A stretch of DNA of 64,000 nt from Hominenteromicrobium mulieris (GTDB lineage Bacteria > Bacillota > Clostridia > Oscillospirales > Acutalibacteraceae), in contig JAJJOY010000001.1 of NCBI GenBank assembly GCA_021029595.1, positions 186,001 through 250,000 of the forward strand. The letters run 5' to 3'. Each line of letters begins with the position of its first letter. Position 1 is the first letter of the stretch. This document shows positions 16,580 to 25,161 of the stretch, one piece after another. Position numbers and translations under genes: made by a program. A model generated the notes under the pieces. The model was given only the letters and a program-made list of their open reading frames with translations. It ran no database searches and had not been told where the DNA came from.

Positions 16580-17407
16580 TTATTTCACGTTTCCGCTGTT
16601 GATGCCCGCGCCTGTTCTATTAAGCGGCAGCCAGTCGAGCACCTTTTTGATGTACGTATCCCAGAATACCCAGTCGTGCTTGCCGGGGCCCTCCACATAC
16701 GTGAGGTCAACACCGTTTTCGTTGAGGAAATCACGGAAATCGCGGTTTGCGGTGACGAGGCCGTCCTCCGTGCCGCAGCACAGGTACATTTTCGGTACGG
16801 GTCTGCCCTCCTCCTTCAGCTTCAAAAGCAGCGCCTTCGGGTCTTTGTCGCTGCCCTTCACCTTGTCATATTCACCGAAAATTGACTCGTAATAGTTGCG
16901 GCGGAATGTGAAGATCGGCGCGGAGTTGTCCGCGTCCTTCCACGTATCGTGCACGAGCGCGGCGGAAAGACCGATGACACAGCCAAAGTTTTCCGCATAC
17001 TTCAGGCCGTTGCGGATTGCACCGTAGCCGCCCATGGAAAGACCCGCAATGAACGTATCCTCGCGCTTGTCGGAAAGCGGAAACAGCTTTCTTGTGAACT
17101 CTACAAGCTCCTTGCCGATGAACTCGCCGTACAGCTCGCCGCTCTTTTCGTCGTCGAGGTAGAAGCGGTTTTCACCGGAGGGCATAATGACCGCAAGGTC
17201 GTTTGCCTCTGCCCACGCCTGAATGCGCGTGCCGTTCACCCAGTCCGTATAATTGCCGAAAATACCGTGCAAAAGGTAAAGCGTCTTCAGCGGCTTCTGC
17301 TCTGCGTTTTCCGCCTGCGGGCCGAACTTATCCACCGGGATAATCGCATTGAACGTCACCACGCGCATGAGGCACTTCGAGATAAAATTCACTTCAATAA
17401 TAGCCAT
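16580..17407 (-). CDS. Esterase family alpha/beta hydrolase (EstA/esterase D-like)
   Basis: The 275-residue protein begins directly with the fold (VNFISKCLMRVVTFNAIIPVDK) and has LYLLHGIFGNYTDWV (oxyanion region), GLSMGGYGAIRNG with nucleophile Ser124, and a C-terminal GKHDWVFWD histidine. These match the tributyrin/feruloyl-type esterase family (PF00756). There is no signal peptide, so it is cytoplasmic. It is transcribed divergently from the MGMT gene. Natural substrate not readable. Confidence 0.92.
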   Translation of the reverse strand: MAIIEVNFISKCLMRVVTFNAIIPVDKFGPQAENAEQKPLKTLYLLHGIFGNYTDWVNGTRIQAWAEANDLAVIMPSGENRFYLDDEKSGELYGEFIGKELVEFTRKLFPLSDKREDTFIAGLSMGGYGAIRNGLKYAENFGCVIGLSAALVHDTWKDADNSAPIFTFRRNYYESIFGEYDKVKGSDKDPKALLLKLKEEGRPVPKMYLCCGTEDGLVTANRDFRDFLNENGVDLTYVEGPGKHDWVFWDTYIKKVLDWLPLNRTGAGINSGNVK

Positions 17408-17532
17408 ATCAACAACTCCGTTTCAATTTTGGTTTCGTTATATTTCATTATAATCAATAAAAACCCTTTTGTAAAGACTACTTTTATGCTATACTGTACA
17501 AAACGGTTTGAAAGCAAAGGAAGTTGAATACG

Positions 17533-17853
17533 ATGAACGATTTTTCCGAGCGCGTGTTTCAGGTGGTGCGCGAGATCCCGCGCGGCAAGGTGACAAATTA
17601 CGGCTTCGTGGCATTTGCGGCGGGCAACCCGCGGGCCTCGCGCGGCGTGGGCTTTGTGCTGCACCGCAACACGGACCCCGTAAATACGCCATGCCACCGC
17701 GTAGTGTTCAAAGACGGCTCTCTGTGCAAGGGCTACGTTTTCGGCGGCCCCGATGTACAGCGCGAAAAGCTCGAAGCCGAGGGCGTGCAGTTCCTGCCCG
17801 ACGGCCGCGTAGACATGAAAGCCTGCGGCTGGTTCGGCGAAAACGAAGAATAA
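17533..17853 (+). CDS. Methylated-DNA--[protein]-cysteine methyltransferase family protein, single domain
   Basis: A 106-residue protein that is only the catalytic C-terminal domain of O6-alkylguanine transferases. It has VREIPRGKVTNYGFVAFAAGNPRASRGVG (DNA-binding helix-turn-helix with the arginine finger) and NTPCHRVV, where Cys54 is the acceptor cysteine. Alkyltransferase-like (ATL) proteins of similar size have Trp here; this one keeps Cys, so it could be active. ATG 17533 is chosen since AAGGAAG lies 9 bases upstream. It ends before a bidirectional terminator. Confidence 0.9.
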   Translation: MNDFSERVFQVVREIPRGKVTNYGFVAFAAGNPRASRGVGFVLHRNTDPVNTPCHRVVFKDGSLCKGYVFGGPDVQREKLEAEGVQFLPDGRVDMKACGWFGENEE

Positions 17854-17856
17854 CAA

Positions 17857-17889
17857 AAAGGTGCCTGACCAAAATGATCAAGCACCTTT
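17857..17889. terminator. Bidirectional terminator between MGMT and GH25 genes
   Basis: AAAGGTGC...GCACCTTT with inner TGA/TCA pairing, flanked by A and T runs, separates two convergent genes. Confidence 0.8.
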
Positions 17890-17906
17890 CGTTTTTACTT
17901 TTAAAA

Positions 17907-18827
17907 TCAGCCGTAGTTCTTAAAGCTGACGTTAATATCGACTGCCGCGTCGATGCCCTGCACCTGCGCGTTGTCGGAATACTGCCACAGGCCGAAGTTA
18001 TAGTAGAACGCCGGCACGCTGCGGTATTCCGCAAGCCAGAACTCAAAGTCCTTGAGCTGCTCTAAGTCATAATAGTTATAGCCAAGACTGCGGTTGAAGT
18101 ACACACCTGCGGTGTAGCCCGCTTTCGCGATTTTTTTGCAGAACGCCGAAGCATAACTCGTAATCTGCTCGCCCGTGGCATCTGCCGTGCGAGAGCCGTC
18201 TACGCTCGTCTGCTCCCAGTCAAAGACGACGGGGTAATCGACGGACTTATTCTGCAAAAGCTGGAGCACATAGCCCGCTTCCTCCTCCGCTTCGGTAACA
18301 GAAGTTGCCTGCGAGAAGAAGTAGATGCCCACCTTTACGCCTGCGTCCTTCGCACCGGTGTAATTATCGGCAAACTTGCTGTCTTCGTTCAGCTTGCCGC
18401 GCGTTGCACCGCGGTAGCCTGCGCGGATCATCGCGAAATCGATGCCGCTCGCTTTGACGGCTGCCCAGTCGATATCGCCCTGATAGTCGGAAACGTCGAT
18501 ACCGAGGCTCGCGTTCGCGTCGTCATACGTCACAAGGCCGTTGTCATTTTTAAACTTCGACTGGTCGTATGTATTGAGCGGCACATTAAACTTCGGAATG
18601 GTGATCTCACCCTCGTAAAGATCCTGAATGACAAGCTTGCCGTCCTCCGTCACCGCGGAAGACGTGCCGTTGCCGGTGCTCTGACCGTCGGATTTCCCGC
18701 CGAACGCGGATAGGAGCGATAAAATGACCACGACCAGAATGAGCACGCCGGCCGCGCCAAGGAAAATCAAACGGCGCATTTCAAAAGAACGCGCGTCGCT
18801 ATGTTTATTTGGAGCTTTATTATTCAT
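17907..18827 (-). CDS. GH25 lysozyme-like muramidase, membrane-anchored
   Basis: A 306-residue protein with a short basic cytoplasmic N-terminus, one helix at about 18-42 (signal anchor or uncleaved signal), a linker of about 70 residues and a GH25 domain (about 105-305). LGIDVSDYQGDIDWAAVKASG contains the first catalytic Asp, IRAGYRG the sugar-binding strand, and VVFDWEQT the Asp/Glu pair. GH25 enzymes cut the N-acetylmuramyl bond of peptidoglycan. ATG 18827 has GAAAGG 10 bases upstream. It could act in wall turnover or sporulation, but nothing in the context says which. Confidence 0.93.
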   Translation of the reverse strand: MNNKAPNKHSDARSFEMRRLIFLGAAGVLILVVVILSLLSAFGGKSDGQSTGNGTSSAVTEDGKLVIQDLYEGEITIPKFNVPLNTYDQSKFKNDNGLVTYDDANASLGIDVSDYQGDIDWAAVKASGIDFAMIRAGYRGATRGKLNEDSKFADNYTGAKDAGVKVGIYFFSQATSVTEAEEEAGYVLQLLQNKSVDYPVVFDWEQTSVDGSRTADATGEQITSYASAFCKKIAKAGYTAGVYFNRSLGYNYYDLEQLKDFEFWLAEYRSVPAFYYNFGLWQYSDNAQVQGIDAAVDINVSFKNYG

Positions 18828-18884
18828 AGTAAAATTACCTTTCATAAACGAAATCACAGCGTAAACTGCACACCGTGTTCGGAT

Positions 18885-19853
18885 TTATTCTATTATACGC
18901 ATTTTCTGTCCTTTTTGCAAGCCATTCGGCGAATAAAGTCTGCCTTGCCAAGTATTTCCCACTGCCATCTCGCGGTCTATCGTGCCGAGTACGCGGATTT
19001 TATCGCGGCTCCACAGGGGCGCAAGCAGCTTTGTTTTGTCACCGTCGCCCGTAATGCGCTCGATGACCGTTTCGGGCGGCAGCACCTCCAGTTGACGGAT
19101 TACGACGCGCACATAGTCCTCAAACGTCATCGTCGTGTATGCGCCGCTTTCGTATAAACCCGCAAGCTGCGTGCCGCGAATGACGTGCAAAAGATGAATT
19201 TTCACACCGTCCGGGCGCAGCTGTGCAAGGTCTTCAGCGGTCTTTATCATCTCCGCCTCCGTCTCGCCCGGTAAGCCGTCTATGATATGCACGCAAACGC
19301 GAATATTGTTTTCACGCAGGCGCAGAAATATCTCTCTAAATATCTCGTATTTATATCCTCTGTGAATACGCGCAGCCGTCTCATCATTACTGCTTTGCAG
19401 GCCCAGTTCCACGGTGAGGTGCGTTTTGCCGTTCAATTCTTTTAAAAGCGACAAAACAGCCTCCCCGATGCAGTCCGGGCGCGTGGCAATCGATACGCCG
19501 TAAACGCCGAATGCAAGCGCTTCTTCGTATAACGTCCTGAGCTTTTCAACCGGCGCGTAGGTGTTTGTGTGCGTCTGAAAATACGCGATGATTTTACTTT
19601 CCGGCGACTTTTTATGAATACGCACTTTTTCCGCTTGCAGCTGCTCCGTCACGGAAAATGCCTTATCCTGCGTAAAATAGCCGCTGCCGCCGTCGCAGAA
19701 GATGCACCCGCCCACGCCGCACGTGCCGTCTATGTTCGGGCAGTTCAGCCCGGCATCGATCACCGCCTTTTGGGTCTTGCAATTCTGCACCCGGTTGTGA
19801 TAAGCTAATGTATGATACCGTTTGTTATCAAACGTATACGGAAATGGATTCAA
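18885..19853 (-). CDS. TIGR01212 family radical SAM protein (YhcC-like)
   Basis: The 322-residue protein has the iron-sulfur signature CPNIDGTCGVGGCIFCDGG near residue 38, with the CxxC end typical of this subfamily, then TYAPVEKLRTLYEEAL, GVSIATRPDC and LTVELGLQSSNDETAARIHRGY. Members resemble Elp3/MiaB radical SAM proteins; no reaction has been established to my knowledge. AAAGGAG lies upstream of ATG 19853. It is divergent from the next GNAT gene. Confidence 0.94.
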   Translation of the reverse strand: MNPFPYTFDNKRYHTLAYHNRVQNCKTQKAVIDAGLNCPNIDGTCGVGGCIFCDGGSGYFTQDKAFSVTEQLQAEKVRIHKKSPESKIIAYFQTHTNTYAPVEKLRTLYEEALAFGVYGVSIATRPDCIGEAVLSLLKELNGKTHLTVELGLQSSNDETAARIHRGYKYEIFREIFLRLRENNIRVCVHIIDGLPGETEAEMIKTAEDLAQLRPDGVKIHLLHVIRGTQLAGLYESGAYTTMTFEDYVRVVIRQLEVLPPETVIERITGDGDKTKLLAPLWSRDKIRVLGTIDREMAVGNTWQGRLYSPNGLQKGQKMRIIE

Positions 19854-19900
19854 AGTAAAGCTCCTTTGCTTGGTCCAAAATAAAAATGGGAGTTGAGTAT

Positions 19901-20485
19901 TTGTTACACATTAAAAAGCTGAATTTAGACGAAATTCGCGAAATTTACAACGCATATATGCACGAGGCATTCCCGCCGAGCGAGCTGCGCCCTTTTGCAA
20001 GCATGGAAATGCTCTACAATAAAAACTGCTACCCATGCTACGGCTTTTACGACGAGACCGATTCACTCTGCGCCTATGCCTATTTTTCGTGCACGGAAAA
20101 CGGCAAATACGCCCTGCTCGATTATTTCGCCGTCAAAAAAGACCTGCGCGGCACGGGCATCGGCAGCAAGACTTTTCCCCTGCTGCGCACAGAAATGAAA
20201 GACCGTGACGGTCTTTTGCTCGAAGTGGAAAGCGTTGAGAGCGCCGAAGCCGAAGAAGAAGTCAACATCCGTCGCCGCCGCATCGCGTTTTATGAGCGCT
20301 GCGGGTGCGAAATGACAAAAGCCAAAAGCCTTTTGTACGGCGTGGATTTCAACATACTCGTGCTGCCCATCGCGCAGCCCGTGCCGGAAGCGAAAGTCGT
20401 GCTGCATGAGCTCGAAAACATTTATCACGTTATGTTCGACGACGAACTGTATAAGCGCGTCTGTCACCCGTTTATCGCGGAATAA
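19901..20485 (+). CDS. GNAT family N-acetyltransferase
   Basis: A 194-residue GNAT protein with HEAFPPSELRPF near the N-terminus and LLDYFAVKKDLRGTGIGSKTFPLLR as the acetyl-CoA pyrophosphate loop (RGTGIG), then RRRRIAFYERCGCEM at the C-terminal motif. I prefer TTG 19901 because GGGAG lies 8 bases upstream; an in-frame ATG at 19886 has no ribosome binding site. It is followed by a separate MarR gene with its own promoter. Substrate unknown. Confidence 0.85.
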   Translation: MLHIKKLNLDEIREIYNAYMHEAFPPSELRPFASMEMLYNKNCYPCYGFYDETDSLCAYAYFSCTENGKYALLDYFAVKKDLRGTGIGSKTFPLLRTEMKDRDGLLLEVESVESAEAEEEVNIRRRRIAFYERCGCEMTKAKSLLYGVDFNILVLPIAQPVPEAKVVLHELENIYHVMFDDELYKRVCHPFIAE

Positions 20486-20498
20486 GCGGATTTTTGAA

Positions 20499-20527
20499 TT
20501 GACTTTTTCGCACATAAGCCATATAAT
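20499..20527 (+). promoter_or_regulatory. Promoter of the MarR gene at 20557
   Basis: TTGACT (20499-20504), 17-base spacer and a perfect TATAAT (20522-20527). CATACGGAGGTG follows before the start. Confidence 0.8.
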
Positions 20528-20556
20528 AAAGCCATAAACCATACGGAGGTGTAAGC

Positions 20557-21024
20557 ATGCCGGAAGAACAGAAAACAGCAGAAACCGAACAGGAGCGCCT
20601 TGCGGATTTTCCGCGTGATCTAAGCCGCAGCTTCACCTATCTGCACCGCCAGCGTAAAAAATATATGGATGACCGTCTGCGCGGCTACGGCTTTGTAGGT
20701 GGCATGCCGATGATCCTGCTTTACATCAACCGCCACCCCGGCACCACGCAGGACGCCATTGTCTCACACATGTATATCGACAAATGCACCGTAGCACGCC
20801 GCACAAAACGCCTTGAAGAGCTCGGCTACATTTCGCGCGAAACCGGCAAGGAAGATCGCCGCGAAAACAACCTCTACGTCACGGAAAGCGGCGAAAAACT
20901 CGTGCCCGTCATCCGCGAGATTTTGCGGGATTGGGCCAAAAGCGTCACGCGCGACCTTTCCGATGAAGAGCGCATTTTACTCATCACACTGTTAGACCGC
21001 CTCATCCATACGGACGTGGAATAA
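20557..21024 (+). CDS. MarR family transcriptional regulator
   Basis: A 155-residue MarR protein: an N-terminal helix with YLHRQRKKYMDDRLRGYGF, the helix-turn-helix GTTQDAIVSHMYIDKCTVARRTKRLEELGYI, and the wing SRETGKEDRRENNLYVTESG. A perfect GGAGGTG stands 6 bases before the ATG. It is followed by a strong terminator, so it is a monocistronic unit; no target operon is adjacent in the same direction. Confidence 0.93.
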   Translation: MPEEQKTAETEQERLADFPRDLSRSFTYLHRQRKKYMDDRLRGYGFVGGMPMILLYINRHPGTTQDAIVSHMYIDKCTVARRTKRLEELGYISRETGKEDRRENNLYVTESGEKLVPVIREILRDWAKSVTRDLSDEERILLITLLDRLIHTDVE

Positions 21025-21044
21025 AATTTCACTTGATATGGACT

Positions 21045-21076
21045 ACCCCGCAGTTTTAAAGCTGCGGGGTGTTTTT
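21045..21076 (+). terminator. Terminator after the MarR gene
   Basis: ACCCCGCAG (21045-21053), an 8-base loop and CTGCGGGGT (21062-21070) are followed by GTTTTT. The T-run reaches the end of the convergent rluA gene. Confidence 0.9.
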
Positions 21077-21933
21077 CATTGAAAAAGCTCCGGGAAACAC
21101 GCCTTTTGTTCCGCCGAAAAATCCGTCTCGACCGTTTTATCGATGTCGAGCGCCGGACATAAAAGATGCACTGCACGGCAGCAGAGCATCTGGTGCTCCG
21201 TTCTGTCCAAATGCCCGCCGTAAAGGTCGTCCCCCGCCACGGGATGCCCAAGGTGCGCCATGTGCACGCGAATCTGGTGCGTGCGCCCGGTTTTCAAATG
21301 GAAATCAACAAGGCTGGACCCGCCGCTCGTTTTCACTGTTTGAAATTCCGTCACGGCTTCGTCTCCGATGCCCGCGCAGCGTTCCACCTTATGCCCCGGC
21401 TTTAACCCGATGGGCACATTCACACACCCGCTTTCGGGCGTTTCGCCCTCGCACACGGCGCGGTACGTTTTCGTCAGCTTTGCGTTTGCGGCAAATTTGT
21501 TTTTCGCCAGCACCAGTGCGCCGGTCGTATCCCGGTCTAAGCGGTACAGCGGCCGAAACACAAAGTCCGGCGTATTTTGAAAATACCACGCCGCCGCATT
21601 TAAAACGCTGTCGCGGTCGTGCCCCGGCGAAGGGTGCACGGGCATATTGTACGGCTTATCGAGCACTAAAAAATCCTCGTCCTCATATAAAACCGCAAAC
21701 GGCAGATCGGCTTTTTCATACGCTTCGCCCGTCTCAAGCAGCGTCAAAGTCAGCGTATCGCCGGCTTTCAAAACGGCATTGCTGTGCACGGGTTCGCCGT
21801 TTTTAAGCATCTCTCCCTCGTATTTCAGCGCCGTTAAAATGCGTGCGGAAAACCCTAAGTACCGCCGCACGAACGTGCGCACGTCCATGTTTTCCTGTCC
21901 GCAGTCGATGACGAACTCCAGTGTGCGTTTCAT
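21076..21933 (-). CDS. RluA family RNA pseudouridine synthase
   Basis: A 285-residue protein. An S4-like N-terminal region (about 15-75; VRTFVRRYLGFSARILTALKYEG) precedes the catalytic domain, with FVFRPLYRLDRDTTGALVLAKN, where Asp in the RLD motif is catalytic, and LVDFHLKTGRTHQIRVHMAHLGHPVAGDDLYGG as the C-terminal family signature. It makes pseudouridine in rRNA or tRNA; the site cannot be told. Its ATG abuts the ispA stop, so it is the last gene of a long minus-strand block. Confidence 0.95.
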   Translation of the reverse strand: MKRTLEFVIDCGQENMDVRTFVRRYLGFSARILTALKYEGEMLKNGEPVHSNAVLKAGDTLTLTLLETGEAYEKADLPFAVLYEDEDFLVLDKPYNMPVHPSPGHDRDSVLNAAAWYFQNTPDFVFRPLYRLDRDTTGALVLAKNKFAANAKLTKTYRAVCEGETPESGCVNVPIGLKPGHKVERCAGIGDEAVTEFQTVKTSGGSSLVDFHLKTGRTHQIRVHMAHLGHPVAGDDLYGGHLDRTEHQMLCCRAVHLLCPALDIDKTVETDFSAEQKACFPELFQ

Positions 21934-22808
21934 TACTTGCTGCGCGTCGCGAGCTTTTCCGCAAACTCGTGCAGGAACGTGCTGTCCGCGTCAAACGCGT
22001 CAAGCGCATGAAGTGCCTTTTCGGTATGCTCATCGACAAGCGCCTGCGCTTTTTCCACGCCCAAAATGGAAACATACGTGCAGCGCGCGTTTTGTGCATC
22101 CACGCCGATGTTCTTGCCAAGCTCCTTGGCGTCACCGGTCACGTCCAGAATATCGTCGCGGATCTGGAACGCCAAACCGATGTGCAGCGCGTATTCCTTT
22201 GCTGCATTGATCTGCGTTTCGTTCGCACCCGCCGCAATGCAGCCCATCATGCATGCCGCCATGATGAGGTTTGCGGTCTTGCCGGTGTCTTTTTCGCACA
22301 GCTCATCGAGCGAAACGGTGCGGTTTTCGGTTGCAAGGTCAATGCACTGGCCACCCACCATACCGTGCTCGCCCGCGCAGCGCGCAAGCACCGCCGCCGC
22401 ATACGCAGCGCGCTCCATGCCGACATTTCGGAATGCTTCACTGCTCAGCGCCGTTTCAAATGCTTTTGTCAAAAGGCCGTCGCCCGCAAGCAATGCGTAA
22501 TTTTCACCGTAGACCTTGTGGTTAGAGGGCTTACCGCGGCGCATATCGTCGTTATCCATGCACGGCAGGTCATCGTGGATGAGCGAATACGCATGTACCA
22601 TCTCCACGGCACACGCAAACGGCATCGCCATGTCTTCATCGCCGCCGCACAGCTCGCAGAACGAAAGCGTTAAAACAGCGCGCACACGCTTGCCGCCGTT
22701 TAAAAGCGAATAGCGCATGGCGTCGGTCACGGTCTCGGAAAGCGAGCCCTTGCGCTCCGGCAAAAAATGATCTAAGTCTTTTTCAATGCGTTTTACCCTG
22801 TCTTCCAT
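21933..22808 (-). CDS. ispA: Farnesyl diphosphate synthase (polyprenyl synthetase)
   Basis: The 291-residue enzyme condenses isopentenyl diphosphate with dimethylallyl or geranyl diphosphate. The first aspartate-rich motif is in SLIHDDLPCMDNDDMRRGKPSNH, and the second is QIRDDILDVTGD. Two residues between the motif-one aspartates (DDLPCMDNDD) fit short-chain bacterial farnesyl synthases. It follows xseB after 2 bases, and that order (xseA-xseB-ispA) is conserved in Firmicutes. It feeds undecaprenyl phosphate and menaquinone synthesis; dxs elsewhere in the window supplies the precursor pathway. Confidence 0.95.
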   Translation of the reverse strand: MEDRVKRIEKDLDHFLPERKGSLSETVTDAMRYSLLNGGKRVRAVLTLSFCELCGGDEDMAMPFACAVEMVHAYSLIHDDLPCMDNDDMRRGKPSNHKVYGENYALLAGDGLLTKAFETALSSEAFRNVGMERAAYAAAVLARCAGEHGMVGGQCIDLATENRTVSLDELCEKDTGKTANLIMAACMMGCIAAGANETQINAAKEYALHIGLAFQIRDDILDVTGDAKELGKNIGVDAQNARCTYVSILGVEKAQALVDEHTEKALHALDAFDADSTFLHEFAEKLATRSK

Positions 22809-22810
22809 TT

Positions 22811-23014
22811 TTATTCCTCCGTTTTCGCAGCACTCAGCTCCGTAATTTTCTGTTCGGCAGTGTTTAATTTCTCATAGCAAAAGCGGGAAAGCTCCGCGCC
22901 CTCGCTAAAAAGCTTCACAGATTCTTCCAGTGTCACATCTCCCTTTTCGAGCGTCTCGGTCACCTCGCGAAGGCGCAGCATCGCGTCTTCAAAGGTCATG
23001 GTTTTTTTAGGCAT
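22811..23014 (-). CDS. xseB: Exodeoxyribonuclease VII small subunit
   Basis: A 67-residue helical protein with the family core FEDAMLRLREVTETLEKGDVTLEESVKLFSEGAELSRFCYEKLNTAEQKI. It binds XseA to make the active single-strand exonuclease. Its start overlaps the xseA stop by 8 bases, so translation is coupled. Length is typical. Confidence 0.97.
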   Translation of the reverse strand: MPKKTMTFEDAMLRLREVTETLEKGDVTLEESVKLFSEGAELSRFCYEKLNTAEQKITELSAAKTEE

Positions 23015-24224
23015 CGGTCATTTCCCTCTTTTCTGTTTTCTGCACCCGCACGGTGATCGCGCCGTCCTCTACACACGCTGTCAAAACGTCGCCCGGCTTT
23101 GCGTCTTCCGTGCGCTTTATCACTTTCCCGTTTTCGTCGGACACGATCGCGTATCCGCGTGAAAGCACCTTCAGCGGGCTCATTGCGTCTAACCGTGCGG
23201 AAAGCGCAGCAAGCTCGTTTTTCTCATTCAAAATTCTTCGCTCGGCGCTGTGCGTCAGGCTCTGCACCGTGTTTCGGAGCGCCTGCCTGCGCGGTGAAAG
23301 CCACGCGGACGGGTTTTGCAGCACGTTTGCGCTTGCAAGCGCATCGAGCATCTGCCGCCGATCGTCAAGCCCCGCCTGCACGCTGCCGCACAAACGGCGC
23401 GTCAGCTGCGCAAGTGCCGCACGCATTTCTTCCCTGTCCGGCACGGCAAGCTCTGCCGCCGCGCTCGGCGTTGGCGCTCTCAAGTCCGCGACAAAATCGC
23501 AAATCGTAAAATCCGTCTCGTGCCCCACAGCGGAGATGACGGGTATCTTCGACGCGAACACTGCCCTTGCGAGCGTCTCGTCGTTGAATGCGGCCAAATC
23601 CTCCGCGGAGCCGCCGCCGCGCCCGATGATGATGACATCCGCCGCCTTTTGGGCGTTCATCAATTTCACCGCCGCCGTAAGCTGCGCCGCTGCGTCCTCG
23701 CCCTGCACAAGCACCGGGCAAAACACGATCTCCGCCGCAGGCCAGCGCCGCGAGAGTATGTTGCGAATATCCTGCACCGCCGCACCCGTCGGCGATGTAA
23801 TAACGCCGATGCGCGCCGGAAACGGCGGGATCGGCCGCTTGTGTTCTTCCGCGAACAGCCCCTCGGCAGCAAGCTTTTCTTTCAGCTGCTCAAACGCTAA
23901 GCTCAGCGCGCCCACGCCGTCCGGCTGCATTTCCTCCACATAGAATTGGTACTGCCCGCCGGGCTCATACACGGCCACACGCCCGCGCACGATAACGCGC
24001 ATGCCCTCTTTCGGGCAAAAACGCAGCCGCCGCGCGGCAGACGAAAACATGACCGCCTTCAAAACGGACTTTTCGTCTTTCAGCGAAAAATACAGATGTC
24101 CGGAGCGGTAGTGATCGGTAAAATTGGAAATTTCGCCGCGCGCGTAAATGTCGCGCATGCGGCCGTCACCCTCAATAAGCGACTTTATAAAAAAGTTGAT
24201 CTGCGAAACCGATAAAACGCGCAT
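23007..24224 (-). CDS. xseA: Exodeoxyribonuclease VII large subunit
   Basis: The 405-residue protein has an N-terminal OB-fold (VLSVSQINFFIKSLIEGD to VEEMQPDGVGALSLAFEQLKEKLAAEGLF), the catalytic region starting IGVITSPTGAAVQDIRNIL, and VIIIGRGGGSAEDLAAFNDETLARAVFASKIPVISAVGHETDFTICDFVADLRAPTPSAAAE with the GRGGGS, GHE and DLRAPTPSAAAE motifs. It degrades single-stranded DNA in repair. AGGAGGCCTGAT precedes ATG 24224; the frame continues upstream only into the preceding gene. Confidence 0.97.
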   Translation of the reverse strand: MRVLSVSQINFFIKSLIEGDGRMRDIYARGEISNFTDHYRSGHLYFSLKDEKSVLKAVMFSSAARRLRFCPKEGMRVIVRGRVAVYEPGGQYQFYVEEMQPDGVGALSLAFEQLKEKLAAEGLFAEEHKRPIPPFPARIGVITSPTGAAVQDIRNILSRRWPAAEIVFCPVLVQGEDAAAQLTAAVKLMNAQKAADVIIIGRGGGSAEDLAAFNDETLARAVFASKIPVISAVGHETDFTICDFVADLRAPTPSAAAELAVPDREEMRAALAQLTRRLCGSVQAGLDDRRQMLDALASANVLQNPSAWLSPRRQALRNTVQSLTHSAERRILNEKNELAALSARLDAMSPLKVLSRGYAIVSDENGKVIKRTEDAKPGDVLTACVEDGAITVRVQKTEKREMTDA

Positions 24225-24225
24225 A

Positions 24226-25161
24226 TCAGGCCTCCTGCGAAAGTGACGCCAAAACGGCGATGCCGGCAGCGTTATCCGCCGAAAAACGCGGCTCCGCAAA
24301 CAGTGCGCCGTACTTTTCACTCATGTGCGCGCGCAGCATGGAGTTTGAAGACACGCCGCCCGAAAACACCACGGGCAAATCGCCGAATGTCTCGATAAGC
24401 GCCTTACACATCGCGTCCGATGCCGCAATGACGTACGCCATGCACGTCGCGGCGATTTCCTCCTTCGGCGCGCCCTTTTTCATCAGCTCGCGGCACTTGT
24501 TTTCCACACCGGAAAGCGAGCAGTTCGCGCCTTTCATCGAAGCGCGCACGCGCAGTCTTTCCGTATAATTGCACGCAATGGGGTCTAAATGCTTGCCAGC
24601 CGGAAACGGCAGACCGAGCATCACGCCGATGCGGTCAATGACCTGCCCGGCCTTTAAATCGAGTGAAGACGCAACAAGACGCGTGCGAAACATTTTGTCA
24701 CCCTCCACAGGTTCTACCAAAACCGCTTCCGTTGTGCCGCCGGACATGTGAAACGCCAAAAAGCGCTCGTGCAGCAAGTCCAGTCGTTGGGCAGAGTAAA
24801 GCGCCGCCGCAATGTGCCCCTGCTGGTGCGAAAAGCGCCGCAGCGGCACCCCTAACGCCTGCGCAAGCATCTGCGCCGCGCCGATGCCCACCAAGAAGCA
24901 CGGCATATAGGAGTCCTTCGCATCACGCGGACGCTCCGAAACGCCAATGACCTTCGCCCCGCCGATCTTATCACCGAGCATGGACAGCACCTCCGGCAGC
25001 TGGCGCGTGTGGTGAAACACCGCGTCACTCTGGCGCAATCCGATCTCGCCCTCCTTCACAGGCAAAATCATGCCGCGGCTGTCCATTTCGCCGTCACAAA
25101 AAAACGCGGCGCTCGTTGTGTAATTGCTGGTGTCTAAACCGAGCACGCTGATGTTAGGCAT
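24226..25161 (-). CDS. TsaD/Kae1-like (peptidase M22 family) paralogue
   Basis: A 311-residue ASKHA-fold protein related to TsaD. The phosphate-1 strand VLGLDTSNYTTSAAFF, SHQQGHIAAALYSA (the two metal-binding histidines spaced H-x4-H), FHMSGGTTEAVLV and VVFSGGVSSNSMLRAHM match the family. Canonical TsaD, which adds threonylcarbamoyl to tRNA with TsaB/TsaE, begins GIETSCDETA and is longer; this one is shorter with a divergent start. Clostridia often have such a second copy. No role has been shown to my knowledge. Its ATG lies inside the end of nusB (8-base overlap) with GGAG upstream. Confidence 0.85.
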   Translation of the reverse strand: MPNISVLGLDTSNYTTSAAFFCDGEMDSRGMILPVKEGEIGLRQSDAVFHHTRQLPEVLSMLGDKIGGAKVIGVSERPRDAKDSYMPCFLVGIGAAQMLAQALGVPLRRFSHQQGHIAAALYSAQRLDLLHERFLAFHMSGGTTEAVLVEPVEGDKMFRTRLVASSLDLKAGQVIDRIGVMLGLPFPAGKHLDPIACNYTERLRVRASMKGANCSLSGVENKCRELMKKGAPKEEIAATCMAYVIAASDAMCKALIETFGDLPVVFSGGVSSNSMLRAHMSEKYGALFAEPRFSADNAAGIAVLASLSQEA

